A program made the position numbers and the translations under genes. Below are positions 39,901 to 51,900 of a DNA stretch of 64,000 nt, in pieces. How positions within the stretch are numbered: the stretch's first letter is position 1; each line of letters begins with the position of its first letter. The stretch covers positions 124,001-188,000 of the forward strand of contig VWYX01001282.1 of the NCBI GenBank assembly GCA_013396525.1. The letters run 5' to 3'. The notes under the pieces were generated by a model, which did no database searches, was not told the origin of the DNA, and saw only the letters and a list, made by a program, of their open reading frames with translations. The DNA comes from Chaetorhynchus papuensis. Its lineage: Eukaryota > Chordata > Aves > Passeriformes > Rhipiduridae.

Positions 39901-42900
39901 TTTTCAGTTTAATTTTCCTCCTGTCACTGATTCAGATTGCTGTTGTTTCCTCACTTTTAGGTTGGAGACCTGGATCGTTGTGATCTGTACTTGACTTTAA
40001 TTCCAGAGATAGTGAATTTGTGCTTGAAAGTCAACTGGAAGAAAATGCCATCTATCAAGAATTTCCTTTCATCCCTGATAAATGCGTCTGTTTGTAATCT
40101 TCAGGAGAGAAATTCTGAAAAGGTGATTTAAAATTACTTACAACAATAAATATTAACATAAAACAAACCAATAAGTATTAATTAAAATATATGCTAATAG
40201 AATAATTTGATTCTGCATTAATAATTATATAGGCATACTATAAACATAAGTTAATGTACTACTATTTATTTATACTATGATACGTGTAGTGCATAATAAT
40301 GTTATATACAATGTGAAATTAAATAATAGTTTGTGTGGATATGTATGTGCATATATATTCCCTAACACATACGTCTTTATTTGGCAGGGTAATATGAATG
40401 TAAAATATTTGTAGCTAAGATTTAGAACTTACTTTTGGTCTTTTATATTGCATTGTTTAGAAGTCTGTATAGCTAAAGTAAAATTCTTATTGTAATTATG
40501 AGCTACGTACTCAAAGATTTTTTCCTCAAATATGAACTAATCTTACTGATCAAGTTACTGTTAAATGAAATGCTTTTTGTGTTTATTGACTTCAAAGCTG
40601 GAATATACAGAGAAAAAGAAATTCCAGAATCCAGCATTGCTTTGGCTTTTTCCTATAGTTATGTTGATTGTCCCATAATTCTATGTGTTAGGCTACTATA
40701 TCTGAAATAGATAAATTTTCAAAAGGTAAAGAAACATTAATAACTTCCATTAAAAATAAGGTGATTTAAATTAAGATTTGTTGGGCAGTGTAAAATTTAG
40801 TCTTGTTATTTGATATTACTGTTTTGCGCAAGAACAGTGAATAACACATTAAAATATTGTAAGTATTTGATTAGCTAGGTTTGCATTTTAAGGAAACAAA
40901 GAACAACACTTAATTTTATTTTTTTCCTTCATTTATGTGAATTATATACTTTTTCCAGTAGTTTCAAAGGAAACATTTTCTGGTTCAAACTTAGTGTTCA
41001 CTGGGGGCCTTTACCCACTTATTTTGAATTCGGGGGAATTTTATTTTCATGATTATTTCTTCAGCTGCTCATATAGTACATCTTCAGTTTCAAAAGAAAG
41101 AAGAAAATGCTGAGTAATTGCAGATGAGACAAGTTTTTCCTGTGCTCTAGACAGCCAAATGTAACTTGGAGATATTTAAATAACATCAAAGTTTTCTTAC
41201 TATAAGGGTATTGCATGCCTATTGGCTTTTTTTTTTAATGAGACTTTTATTTCATGCCTCTTTGAATATATATGTTCATCACACAAAATAACCATGGCAT
41301 GGCTGTGGTCTTTTGGGCGTTTGGAGCAGCTAGTGTGTCGTATTCCAAATTTCAGATGTCGAGTTTCTGATTAACTGGACCTACATCTTTTTTTCTAACT
41401 GCTCTCCTGCAGTATGTATGAACCTGGCAAGGCAGGAGTGTTCTGTCACAGCCAAGCTGCCTGCACTTAATGCATAAGTGACTGTAATTTGGAAGATTTA
41501 TGCTTCTGTCAGTGTTTGTAACTTGTGATTGTGCTGGCCCAGCCAAGCCAAGCTGTGTTAGGCACAGGGGAAGAAAATACAGAAGTGGAAGGATGCAGAG
41601 TTGCTGCCTTGTGATGTCTGTGGTGATACAAACAGGAGGATTGTTTAAAATATGAGTGTGTTATTTGTATCATATTAGAGGAAGTCCGTGTGTGTTTGTT
41701 CATGTGTGATTTGATTTTACTCAGGAGCCAAAGATGAAGGAACAAATCAGAAAAGCAGCCAGCGTGGCTTCACTTGCAGCTGTATGTGAGATAATGGGTG
41801 GGAAGCTGGCAGCACACCTGGAATTTCTGCCTTCTGTGGATGCTCTGAAGAAATTCATTTCCTTTTCTCAATTCAATGAAGTGTTAAAGAAGCCATCTTA
41901 CGTTGAAGAAAAAAACAGGTATGTCTGCTGAAGCTTCAGTAATTTTTTTAGAATAAACTTGATTAATGTGAAGCATTGGTTAAGATGTTGGCTTTTCCTG
42001 TTCTTTGACAGCTTTTTGCCAAGATAAAAATGAAGAATTCTGTACGCAAACTATTCACTCAATTGCTCTTTTGTTTTAACATCCAGGTTATAGAACATTA
42101 AAGCAGCCATAATTGATCAGACCAAAGGTTCTTTGGTCTAGGACCCTAGTGCTATGAAGCCAGAGCTGGCTTTGAACACTGCTTACCTTTAGGCCAGATT
42201 AAATATTTGTACACTGCAGAAAGCTGTGGCATGTACACAAGCAAGTTTAAATGGAAATTATTTATTGTTGGGAAAGGAAACCCAGAGCAAGCCAGAGAGC
42301 CAAAACCCAAATACTTGGGTAACAAAAAGCCATGACCAGCATATAGTGATGTTTCCACTGAATACTCTCACAGGTGTTTGACTAATGAGACTGACTGAGC
42401 CCAAAACTGATTTTTCTCTTTTAAAAACCACTTTACTTTCAGATTTCTTTTCTGTGTTCTTGTCCAGTCTTGCCTTGAACTGTATAAATCTTAGCACCTT
42501 GAAGTAGTACAGTGAGTTTGTACAGTTAAGCCCTTCCTGGTGGAGCAGGAATGCTCAGGATAAACTTGACACAATATTTATTTAAGAAAAGTATTTCTTT
42601 TTCACAGCTTATGTGAAGAAACAACATCTCAAGGATGGGGGAAAATTGTTGCTCGCTATGTTCGTGACCAGTGGATTTGCCTTCGTTTTGTTTTAAATTC
42701 ATTTCCACCACTGGCTCAGCGGTATGAAGAAACTTCAGAAATGTCATTATCTGCAGTTGAAAGGTCAAAAAAAACCCTACAGTCTGCATTGGAAGCCCTG
42801 TCTATTCTTCCTTCAGACCAAGTTTTACCTGTGTTTGACTGCATGAAAGTCCTTGTTCCCAAGGTAAAAGATAAACCTGCACAGTATTAATAGGGTTTTT

Positions 42901-45900
42901 TGGGTGGTTTTTGTCAAATGTAACACTTTGTTCATATCTTTCTTTACAGCTTCTGGACTCATTAGAGTCTCTCTGCATAGAAGCATTTGATCTGGCTTGG
43001 AAAATTATATCCTCTTTGAGCAACACACAGCTAATATTTTGGGCCAACCTAAAAGCTTTTGTTCAGTTCGTCTTTGATACTGAGGTTCTGGCTGTTGCTG
43101 CAAGTGCAAAGGGTCAAGCATATGCCAAAATAAAAGAGGTCAGTTTCAAGAATTCTTTTTTTTTTTTTTTTTTTTTTTTATTTGAGAAGGGAACATAAAT
43201 TCTGTCTGGATGTAAAAATGTATTTTATTTTTTATTTTCCCTTCAGCTATTGTTGTGAATTTTTCATTTGTGGAAAGGCCCAGGTTTGGGAGCGTTAAGA
43301 TAAAAGACCTGAGAATTAGACTGAAGATAAACAAATATATTGTTTGTTCTTGTAGCACAGAAAATGAAAAGTACTATTTCTTTGATTTTTAGATTGTTCA
43401 GTATCTTCTGCCTGCAGTAAAACTTAGGGTTTCTGTGTTATATTTTATTTTAACATAATGCCTTTCCTCTTGAATATTTTATTTAGGTTTTGACACCGGA
43501 ACTTTCACAAGCTATTAATATTCTGGAGAAGTGATGCCTTTTTTTTAATAGTTTACTCTTGATGAAAATGCTATCTTAGATGAAAAGTTAGAACAGTTCA
43601 AAATTTTGTAGATGCTATTGAATAAGCCATTTTTACTGCTTCTTTAAAGGCTTTTTTTTCTCTGGTGGTCCAGATGTAGAAAACAAAAAATACGGTCACC
43701 TTAGAGTTCAGTTTAATACTGCATGTTAGAGCTGCTTCCAGAGTTGTTAAGGAGAAGAAAAATACAATCTTTATTCTTCTTTTTTAAGATTTATGCAGCT
43801 GCCAGAACTCCAAGAGTTCTTGCATATGTCATAGTGTCCTTTTTTTAAGTCCAGGAAACTGTATTCAGTACTGGGATATTGGTTCATATTGGCTTTGTAC
43901 ATTGGCTAGTTGTTAACTACTTCTTTTCTAAATAGTCTTTCTTGTGGTTTTTTCTTTTTTTTTTTTTATTATCCTCTAAGCATCAATTAAATATTTGTGC
44001 AGAACAGTCCACAATGACTGCAGGACTTTAACCAGGGTAGTAATACATTATTGATTATATACCAGTATATATGTCTGTTCAGACTTGCTCCCTCTTGTGC
44101 TGGCTTTGCAGGTAGCACACAAATCACACTAAGAGGGGTTGCAGTTTTGCTTAGAAGTCACCATAAGTAGCTCTGTCCTGGTGTCACACTCATAAATGTA
44201 GTAATAGCATACCAGAAACTATCTCCAATTTATTTTCAGCCCAGACACACTAAAATTATTTGTAATAAAATATAGAAAAATAGACACTTCCAGCTATTTA
44301 AAAACTGCTGTGATATATCAGCATTAGCCTTAATTACCTTAAAATGTAGTCCCATTTATTTTCTCTTTGTTGTTTTTTTTTAAACTTGCATCAAATGAAT
44401 GTTACAGTTCTCTATTTTAAACAGTTTTCATTTGTAGTCTCCCTGTGGACCCTAGCCCAAACATGTATGTAAAAATGGTAAATTACCTCTTCTGTTGCAG
44501 AAGTTGGTTACCTTTTACTTTTAATGAATATCTGTCACAGCTAATTGTATGCTCAGTGTTGTAGTGACTAATGAGTTCTAGTTAGTATTTTATTTTTCTT
44601 GATCTTAGAACTTGTTTAAATTCTTAGAATTACTGCCTTGTATCTTCAGCATTATTATTTCAAGCATTGTGTAGGGTGTGTTTTGGCAATGTTGAGCGTG
44701 TGGAGTCCGTGTGACAGCTGTCCCATTGTCTGCAGTGGGACATTCCATGACAGCAGGCACCAAGGAGCTAAGGAAGGTCTCCTATACTCAACAAAGGGCA
44801 TCTGGTCGAGCCACCTTCTGCCCCTTCATAAGAAAATGAAGATAAAGTTCCCAAGCAAGTGCCTACTTATGTATATTCTTACCCCAGTCCTCGGCAGTCC
44901 CTGTTGCCATTGACCTGCTGTGTGGTTGTGGCTAAAGAGAAGCAAAAAGGGAACTGCCTGATGTTGATTTGTTACAGAAGCATAATTTCGATTTTGTCTA
45001 CCACAGTGCATTCTGTCTTTTTAGTAGTTGGAAGGGGTGGAATAAAGGGGTATTTTTGAGTCAAAAAAGGGAGCATTGCTGTGGTAATGTCGAGAAGGGC
45101 TTTCACAGAAGGTGCCCAGAGCACTGTGTTCTTTAGCTTAATTTCTTCTGCTGCACTCTTCTTTTTTCTTTGTGATTATTAAATGCAAATCCGAGATGGA
45201 TTCCATTTACCGTAGTGATTGAAGATGCCTTTCAATTATTCATGTGTTAATTATGCTAGAACTTAAATACCCTAAATTTCTTTTGTGTGTGCTGAACTTT
45301 TACTATATTAGTGAAATGGTTGAAAAAAATTTCAGGATTGAGAAATGCGTAGTAAATGCTGTGCTGCTTCCCTACAGGTGAAACAATTGTTCAATTTTGG
45401 AATTATTAGGAAAGTTACAATGCCCGTCTTTGCACTAGAAAATGGGTTTGAATTCTTGGTAAAACCCCCACATGCTTCTAGTGTAGAGCTTTCTTTCCAG
45501 CAAGCATTTCATCAGACTGCATTGCAGTATTCCAGTTTTAAGTTCTTCATGAGCTTCTTGGTGCTTTAATGCTTAGCAATTCAGAACAACTTTCTCTGTA
45601 AAACCAGCATTACTGTCAAAGAATTGTCACATTATCAAAACTGTCAGTTCAATGCAGGGAAGAGAAGCAGCTTTGTCTTTTAAGAGCTGTTACACCGTCT
45701 GAAAAACCATTTTCATGGACAGCTCTAACTGATGTCTGAAAAGGAATTCTTAGAAAGCCTTACCTGCTCATTCTGAATCTCCCTGCCCTCTCCCAAATGC
45801 TTGCAATTTCTTAGAAAAAAATTTACTTTGGAAGTGAAATTCACTCTTGCACTCTACCCTAAGGAAGAGAAAGAAAAATTTTGGGGCCATTTTTCTTGTT

Positions 45901-48900
45901 CTGTTTTATTTTTCTTCTTTTTGGAGAAGCTTTAGATAGCAGTTTCAAATACCTTAAATACGTCCTCCTCAAAAACAAAAAATAAATGGTACAAAGACAC
46001 TTTTGCACTTTAACTTAAATAAGAATTTTGATATTAATGTAATCCTCCTTAAAAAGACAACTAGTGATATGGCTACTTATATAAGAAATCTTGCTTAATG
46101 TTTAATATGTTTTTTTCTAAATTGGTAAGGATGGATTAAAACACTAGGTTTGTGCTCATGAAGTAAGCCCTGGTTCATTTGTTCCACTTACCAGGAGATT
46201 TGATTAAAGCAGCTGGTGTTAATATCTTTTTAAGCAAAGATCGGTTCTGGTTTTTGTTAACGTAAGCATATACTGGGCCAGTTGTTGCCCATTCACCTGC
46301 TCTTACAATCAGGGAATTATAAATAGATTAAAGACAGCATTAACCTGAGCAGAGATAGGATGCAAAAGACCGTGAGACCTATTAAAATAGATACCGCTTT
46401 TTTTTTTTCTTTATTCTAATAGATCTGGCACTTCTGAGAACTAGATTTTGAATATTTTATTTCTTATTTTCAGATAATTTTCAAGCTCATAGATCTGTCC
46501 ACTACAAAGACTGGAGTCTTCAATGTAGTCCTTAGTCATTGTTGTCAGTCTTGGATATTTCCCACTGTTGATGAGAGAAGTGCCTTGACAAATGCTTTCT
46601 TAAATGCTGGAAATTATAGTGAACTTATCACTGAGGCTTGTGTCTTTGGAACTGTATTTAGGAGAGATCAAAGGTATATAAAAAAAATCTTTGTGATTTA
46701 TGTTTTACAATTTTGTGTCCTTTTTTTTCCTTTTAAACTTTGAGATAACTATTGAAAGCAGGTTTTGTATGTTATTCTGCTAATTTTTCTTTGTCTTCTT
46801 TCATCTCTGAAGACTCATTCAGGATGTGCATGCCTTCATAGAAAATCTTGGAGAAAAATGTGCAGCAAATGTTGTTACAGAAAGGTAATGCTTTTGAGGA
46901 TTCATCTTATAGTATTTGGTGTGAATTGTCTCTTTGTCTTCATTGATGCTCTGGTAGGAAAGATGCTGGTTTTGAACTCAGGTGCTTATCATATAATCAT
47001 AGAATATCATGAGTAGGAAGGGACCCACAAAGAATGTATTCATAATCTTTTAAAATACTGGTAAAAGGGTTGTACATCACATTATATTCGGAATTCAAAT
47101 ACAAAATGTAGAAAAGTGCTAAGTATTTTCAGGAAAATATATCCCACTTGCTCATCTGATTGTGGCTGAAATAACTACTTCCTCATTGTCTCACCTCATA
47201 AAAATAATACTTTTTAGGATGCTGAGCTAATATGTATCTTATCATTGTAAGCAAGACAGTTAGGAAACTCAGATTTTAATGCAGCCAGATTCTGAGCTTG
47301 GCTTTTTAACATTGGTTGCAGGCCCTTTTTGTGTGTGTACTGCCAATAGGCTCTGCCTCCAGCTTTTGAAATGGGGGTGTTAGCTACTGGATTGTTGAAT
47401 TTTTTTGTAGTTTCACTCCCATCTTTACTCAGTGGAAAAAAAGTCAGAGAAAAGGTTCTGTCACCTTGTTTTCAGAAGAGTTAGTAGTTGATAAAACCAG
47501 AGCTTTAAGAAAATTCTGCTGCAAACATTCACTACTCCTGTATTTTCTCCCAAGAGCTTTTTGGTAATCATGTATCTTGTTGTGACAGTCTGCAGCTGTC
47601 ACAACCTACAATGTCATTATTTTACTCTTGCCATAAATTATTCTAGATGTCTGTAATTAACGAATAGGAATAAAGTGTTGTTTTGGACTAGAATATTTGA
47701 CCAAACTAAGCATAAATTAGTTGTTAAAAGATTACAGTTTACAGGCACAGCATTTCAAAAACTTTTTGAACGGCTTTTTCTATAGAAAATTTTTTTTAAA
47801 CAGCTAGATGTTACTAAAGAACTCTAGATAGACTCAGGGTCAGGTTGTGAACTCACTGGTTTTTTTGATCACCAATTATGAACAGATTTTAAAATTCTGG
47901 TTCTGGGTATTTGCATGTTGTCTCACTGCAGACAACTTGATGGCTGTATGTTCAAGATGATGTTTGGTGCTTTTTTATAATTTAGAATTATCTTTATATC
48001 TAAACAAGTAGCATTTGATTTTTATATTTATTACTATGTTACAGTACAAATCGAGACGATCACTACGTTCGCATTTGTGCTGTTAAATTCCTGTGCTGGT
48101 TGGACGGATCAAACACCTTGCATAAGACGTTTATCGAAGACATTTTCATCAAACTACTTGATAAAGTAAAATTCATTTCTCTTGGTATATAAATGTAGTG
48201 TTAGTACCATTAGTAAAATGCAGAATAATTACAGTTGACAGGATGCATTTTTGGTTGTTTGTTTAGCCTCTCTGGATCTCCCAGTAAAACGCTTTTCTTC
48301 CTTAGGGGACAGAAGTTAATTTGGCCAAACCAAAACAGTAAAAATTACCTTTTGGGTTTATTTCTCTGTTTGTTTTTAGTGGATATTTTGAGTTCATGGA
48401 ACATTATCCAAATTGTAACCATTGTTCCACTGAGAATCTTCCACTGGGCTGCATTCTGAAGCGCTGCATTTGACTTTAACAATTGCAGAGTACCTCTTAA
48501 ACTGAGAGAGCTGTTGTCTCCTTAGAATACCTTTATAGATAGAAATAATGGAGAAGGTTGGGGTCCGATTTTCATTTATATCAGAGCTGCTTATGCATTG
48601 GCAGGAGTCTAAAGTCAGTGGTAAATTACTGTGGCTGCTATTAGAACATCATCCATATGTTCTGGTACTACTGAACTCTGCTTTTGTCTGAAGAACAAGG
48701 AATGGGGGCGAGGAGGTCCCTCATTCCTCTCAATTAAGTACTGCAGAAGAATGATTAATATTTGTGTTGTGAGATTGACCAAGCGGGGAAAACTGAGCTT
48801 TAGAAGATATTTGCTTACTTTTTTATTTAATTTATTAAGCTTCAGAATTTAATTCTTAGTAAGTTAAGTAAATATATTTTCCTAAGCTTGTGTTCAGTGC

Positions 48901-51900
48901 TGATCCTAGCTGTGCAGTAGATGCTGCTTTCTTAGTCCAGAAAAGTGTATTTTCAAGTATTCAAATTTAAAGGAAGAATAGGCAATAAACCTCTTAATTT
49001 TCTTTCAGGATGAACTGGCATCCAGATCTAGAACACGCTATTATGCCAACTCTTTACAGCATAGAGTTAAAAACAGGGTATGGCAGACACTCTTAGTTCT
49101 TCTCCCAAAGGTTAACCAGGTATTGCTCTTCGCTATTAATTTTTAAATAAATAAATATGTACCTACTTTCAAGACCTAATTTGGTATCATGCAAGCTGCA
49201 TCTATTAAATTACAGCAGGGTATAAAAGGCATGTAACCTGTGGCTGATGTGGAAGTTCTATGTAGTAGAATTTTTGTGTAGTTTCATTCTTTCAGTCTAA
49301 AGTCATGGATTTATGATGCATTTCTAGAGGACGCTGGAAACTGATTCTTAGATTTGTGAATTTTAGGAGGCCAGATTGTTCCAGTTAAAGCTAGCTACAA
49401 GTTTGTACTGACTATCTGATTGAAAGCTTTTCAAGTAGTAAGAATGTTGCTACTTTATGAACAGTCAAGAAATTGACAAGTGTTACTTTCATCAAATGCT
49501 GCTTCATAAGAAAATATTTGAAAAGTATAATAAAGAAATAAGTTGGTTCTAAAATGTTTTAATTTGCATTTTAATATATATATCTAATATTGTGATAAAG
49601 GTGAGAATGTTCTGTTGCTTAATTTTTTTTTCTTTATGGAAATAACTCTAACAGTATACTAAAGGATTGCCTGATTTTGTTTTCTCAGAATTTTTTGTGT
49701 GGAACGCTTGACAGAGTTTTTCAGGCTGGATTCAGTAATAATCAGGCATCTGTGAAATACTTCATAGAATGGATTGTTATCTTGAGTCTGCATAAATATC
49801 CCCAGTTCCTTGATAAATTCTGGGATTGCTTTTGCTATGTAAGTAAGATCTTTGGCATTCACTTGCAGAGTAATTTGAACAAGGAGGGTACAGTTTGTCT
49901 TCCCATTCCTTACTTTCTGTGTATTCCGATCTTGCTTTAAAAGCAGTGGGCTGTTGAGTAGTTCAACTTAACTTGGAAGTGAGTCTGAGCAATAATCTGG
50001 GACATTTAGAAATTTGTGACATAAAAATGGCCAAAGAAAAGTGAATTCCTCCTGTCGAGAGATTCCTTTTTTGATGTGTTATTTTGGGCAGAGTAGAGCT
50101 GGCATAGGGAGTCAGAGTGGTCCAATAAAAGAGCCATCAGGACCACATGGATGCCCTAGATCCTGAGTCTGAAGGTCTGAGTTACTTGTGGTTTCCACAG
50201 CCCACTTTTGTCTTTTTTGTCACATCCTCTGTGCCAGTGAGAACATGACTTGCATAATACTTATTCAGTTTGCAGCTTTTAACATGGACTTCTCTCACAG
50301 TGGAGTTCTGTAATGAGATTTTAAAACTGAAACACGGTTTGAGTGAGGATGCCCAAAAGTCGTGAAAGGATTGACTGAGGAGAGCTGACTATGCTCAGGC
50401 TGTTGGAATGGCTGTCATTTTAGTAGATGATAATCTATTGGATCAAAGTGATCTCATGCTGATAACAAATGTACTAAATCACAGTGGGGCCATTCAAAGC
50501 ATCAGAGCAAGCAGAAAACACGTAGATTTATGGAAAAGGAATACAGATTGCGTTTCCAGAGGCTCAGCTGGTGTTGAGGAATACATTTAGTGCAGGTGGC
50601 TTGGTGTGCAACTGCAGCTCGAGCTGTGGACTGAGCTCTGGGTAGCAGGAGCCCCAGACAAGAGGCTGTGGAATGGTGCTGACCCTCTGCATTCCTGGGG
50701 GAATACAGTGAACTTGGGTTGAATTTTGGCTCATTTATACTACTGTATACTTCACTCTGATTGGTGTGTTAAAGCAAGTAACATGTTGGGAAAAATGAAA
50801 TCCTAATAATATCAACCTTGTATTTTAGTAAAGTTGGCTGTGGGAGCACGTAGATTTTTAATAGTGTTAATATTGTTGCATGTGCAGAACAGGGTGTGAA
50901 AATGTATGAAAACATTTTATATTTGCCTATGTCTTGTTACGTTCTTTTTTACATTAGGATGAAGAAAAGCTTAAAACAAGCATCTGCACATTTTTATCAG
51001 TGTTGGCCCACTTTGACATCATTCTTCAGAATACCTCCGAGAAGGTACCTTTCTCTAAGAGTGTTCATTCTTTATTCACTTCCAATGCATATAGAGAGTT
51101 CTGAGGTGAAAATAGGCTGCCAAAATGGTTTAAAGATCTCTTTAATACCTACTTCCTACTAAGGTATCCTTTGTTATGCAAAACACTAATTCTTCCACTT
51201 TTCCTGTCACCTCTGTAAAATATTGGACTTAACAAAATTAGCTAAATTAGCAGGTGTTCTGGATACATAGAGCCTGATTACCTGTGAAATTTTCTAGAAT
51301 AGCTACTCCTGTTTTAACTAAACATGTGGATGCACCTGGGTTTGTTCCTCTTGCTGCTCTTTTAATCAGAAGTAAGTAGAGGTTTCCTTGTAGGCAGAAT
51401 AATGATTTTTAAAGCAAATGAATACATTTTCAAAAAACAAGTGGGGCTGTAGGTTTTGTCCTAATGAGATGGAAAGAGGGAAACTACTATGATGTTCAAA
51501 GCTTTTTGCTTTCCAAAAGGCTTTCTTAGAGGAACTTTTTCTTGGGCCACTCGTAACTTCGGAATGGTACATTAAAACTTAACATAAAAGAAGCTTCTCT
51601 GTCTTTGTTTCTTTAGAAGCCAGCTTTGAAGAAAGCCCTCATCGTTGTTCTGCAGTGGTGCTTCAACCATAATTTCAGCGTTCGACTTTATGCGTTAATC
51701 GCCCTTAAAAAAATCTGGGGTATGTGCAGAATGCTGCATGTGGAGGAATTTGAAGCTCTGACACCAGTTATTGAATCTAGCCTTCAACAAGTGGAAAACA
51801 TGCATGGCACAGGGTTAGTAGCATTTTTTACAGCTTAACATTGTTCTTCTCAGCCATTTGCAGCAAGTTAAATTTTCTAAAATGGCACTTGATAATTTTT

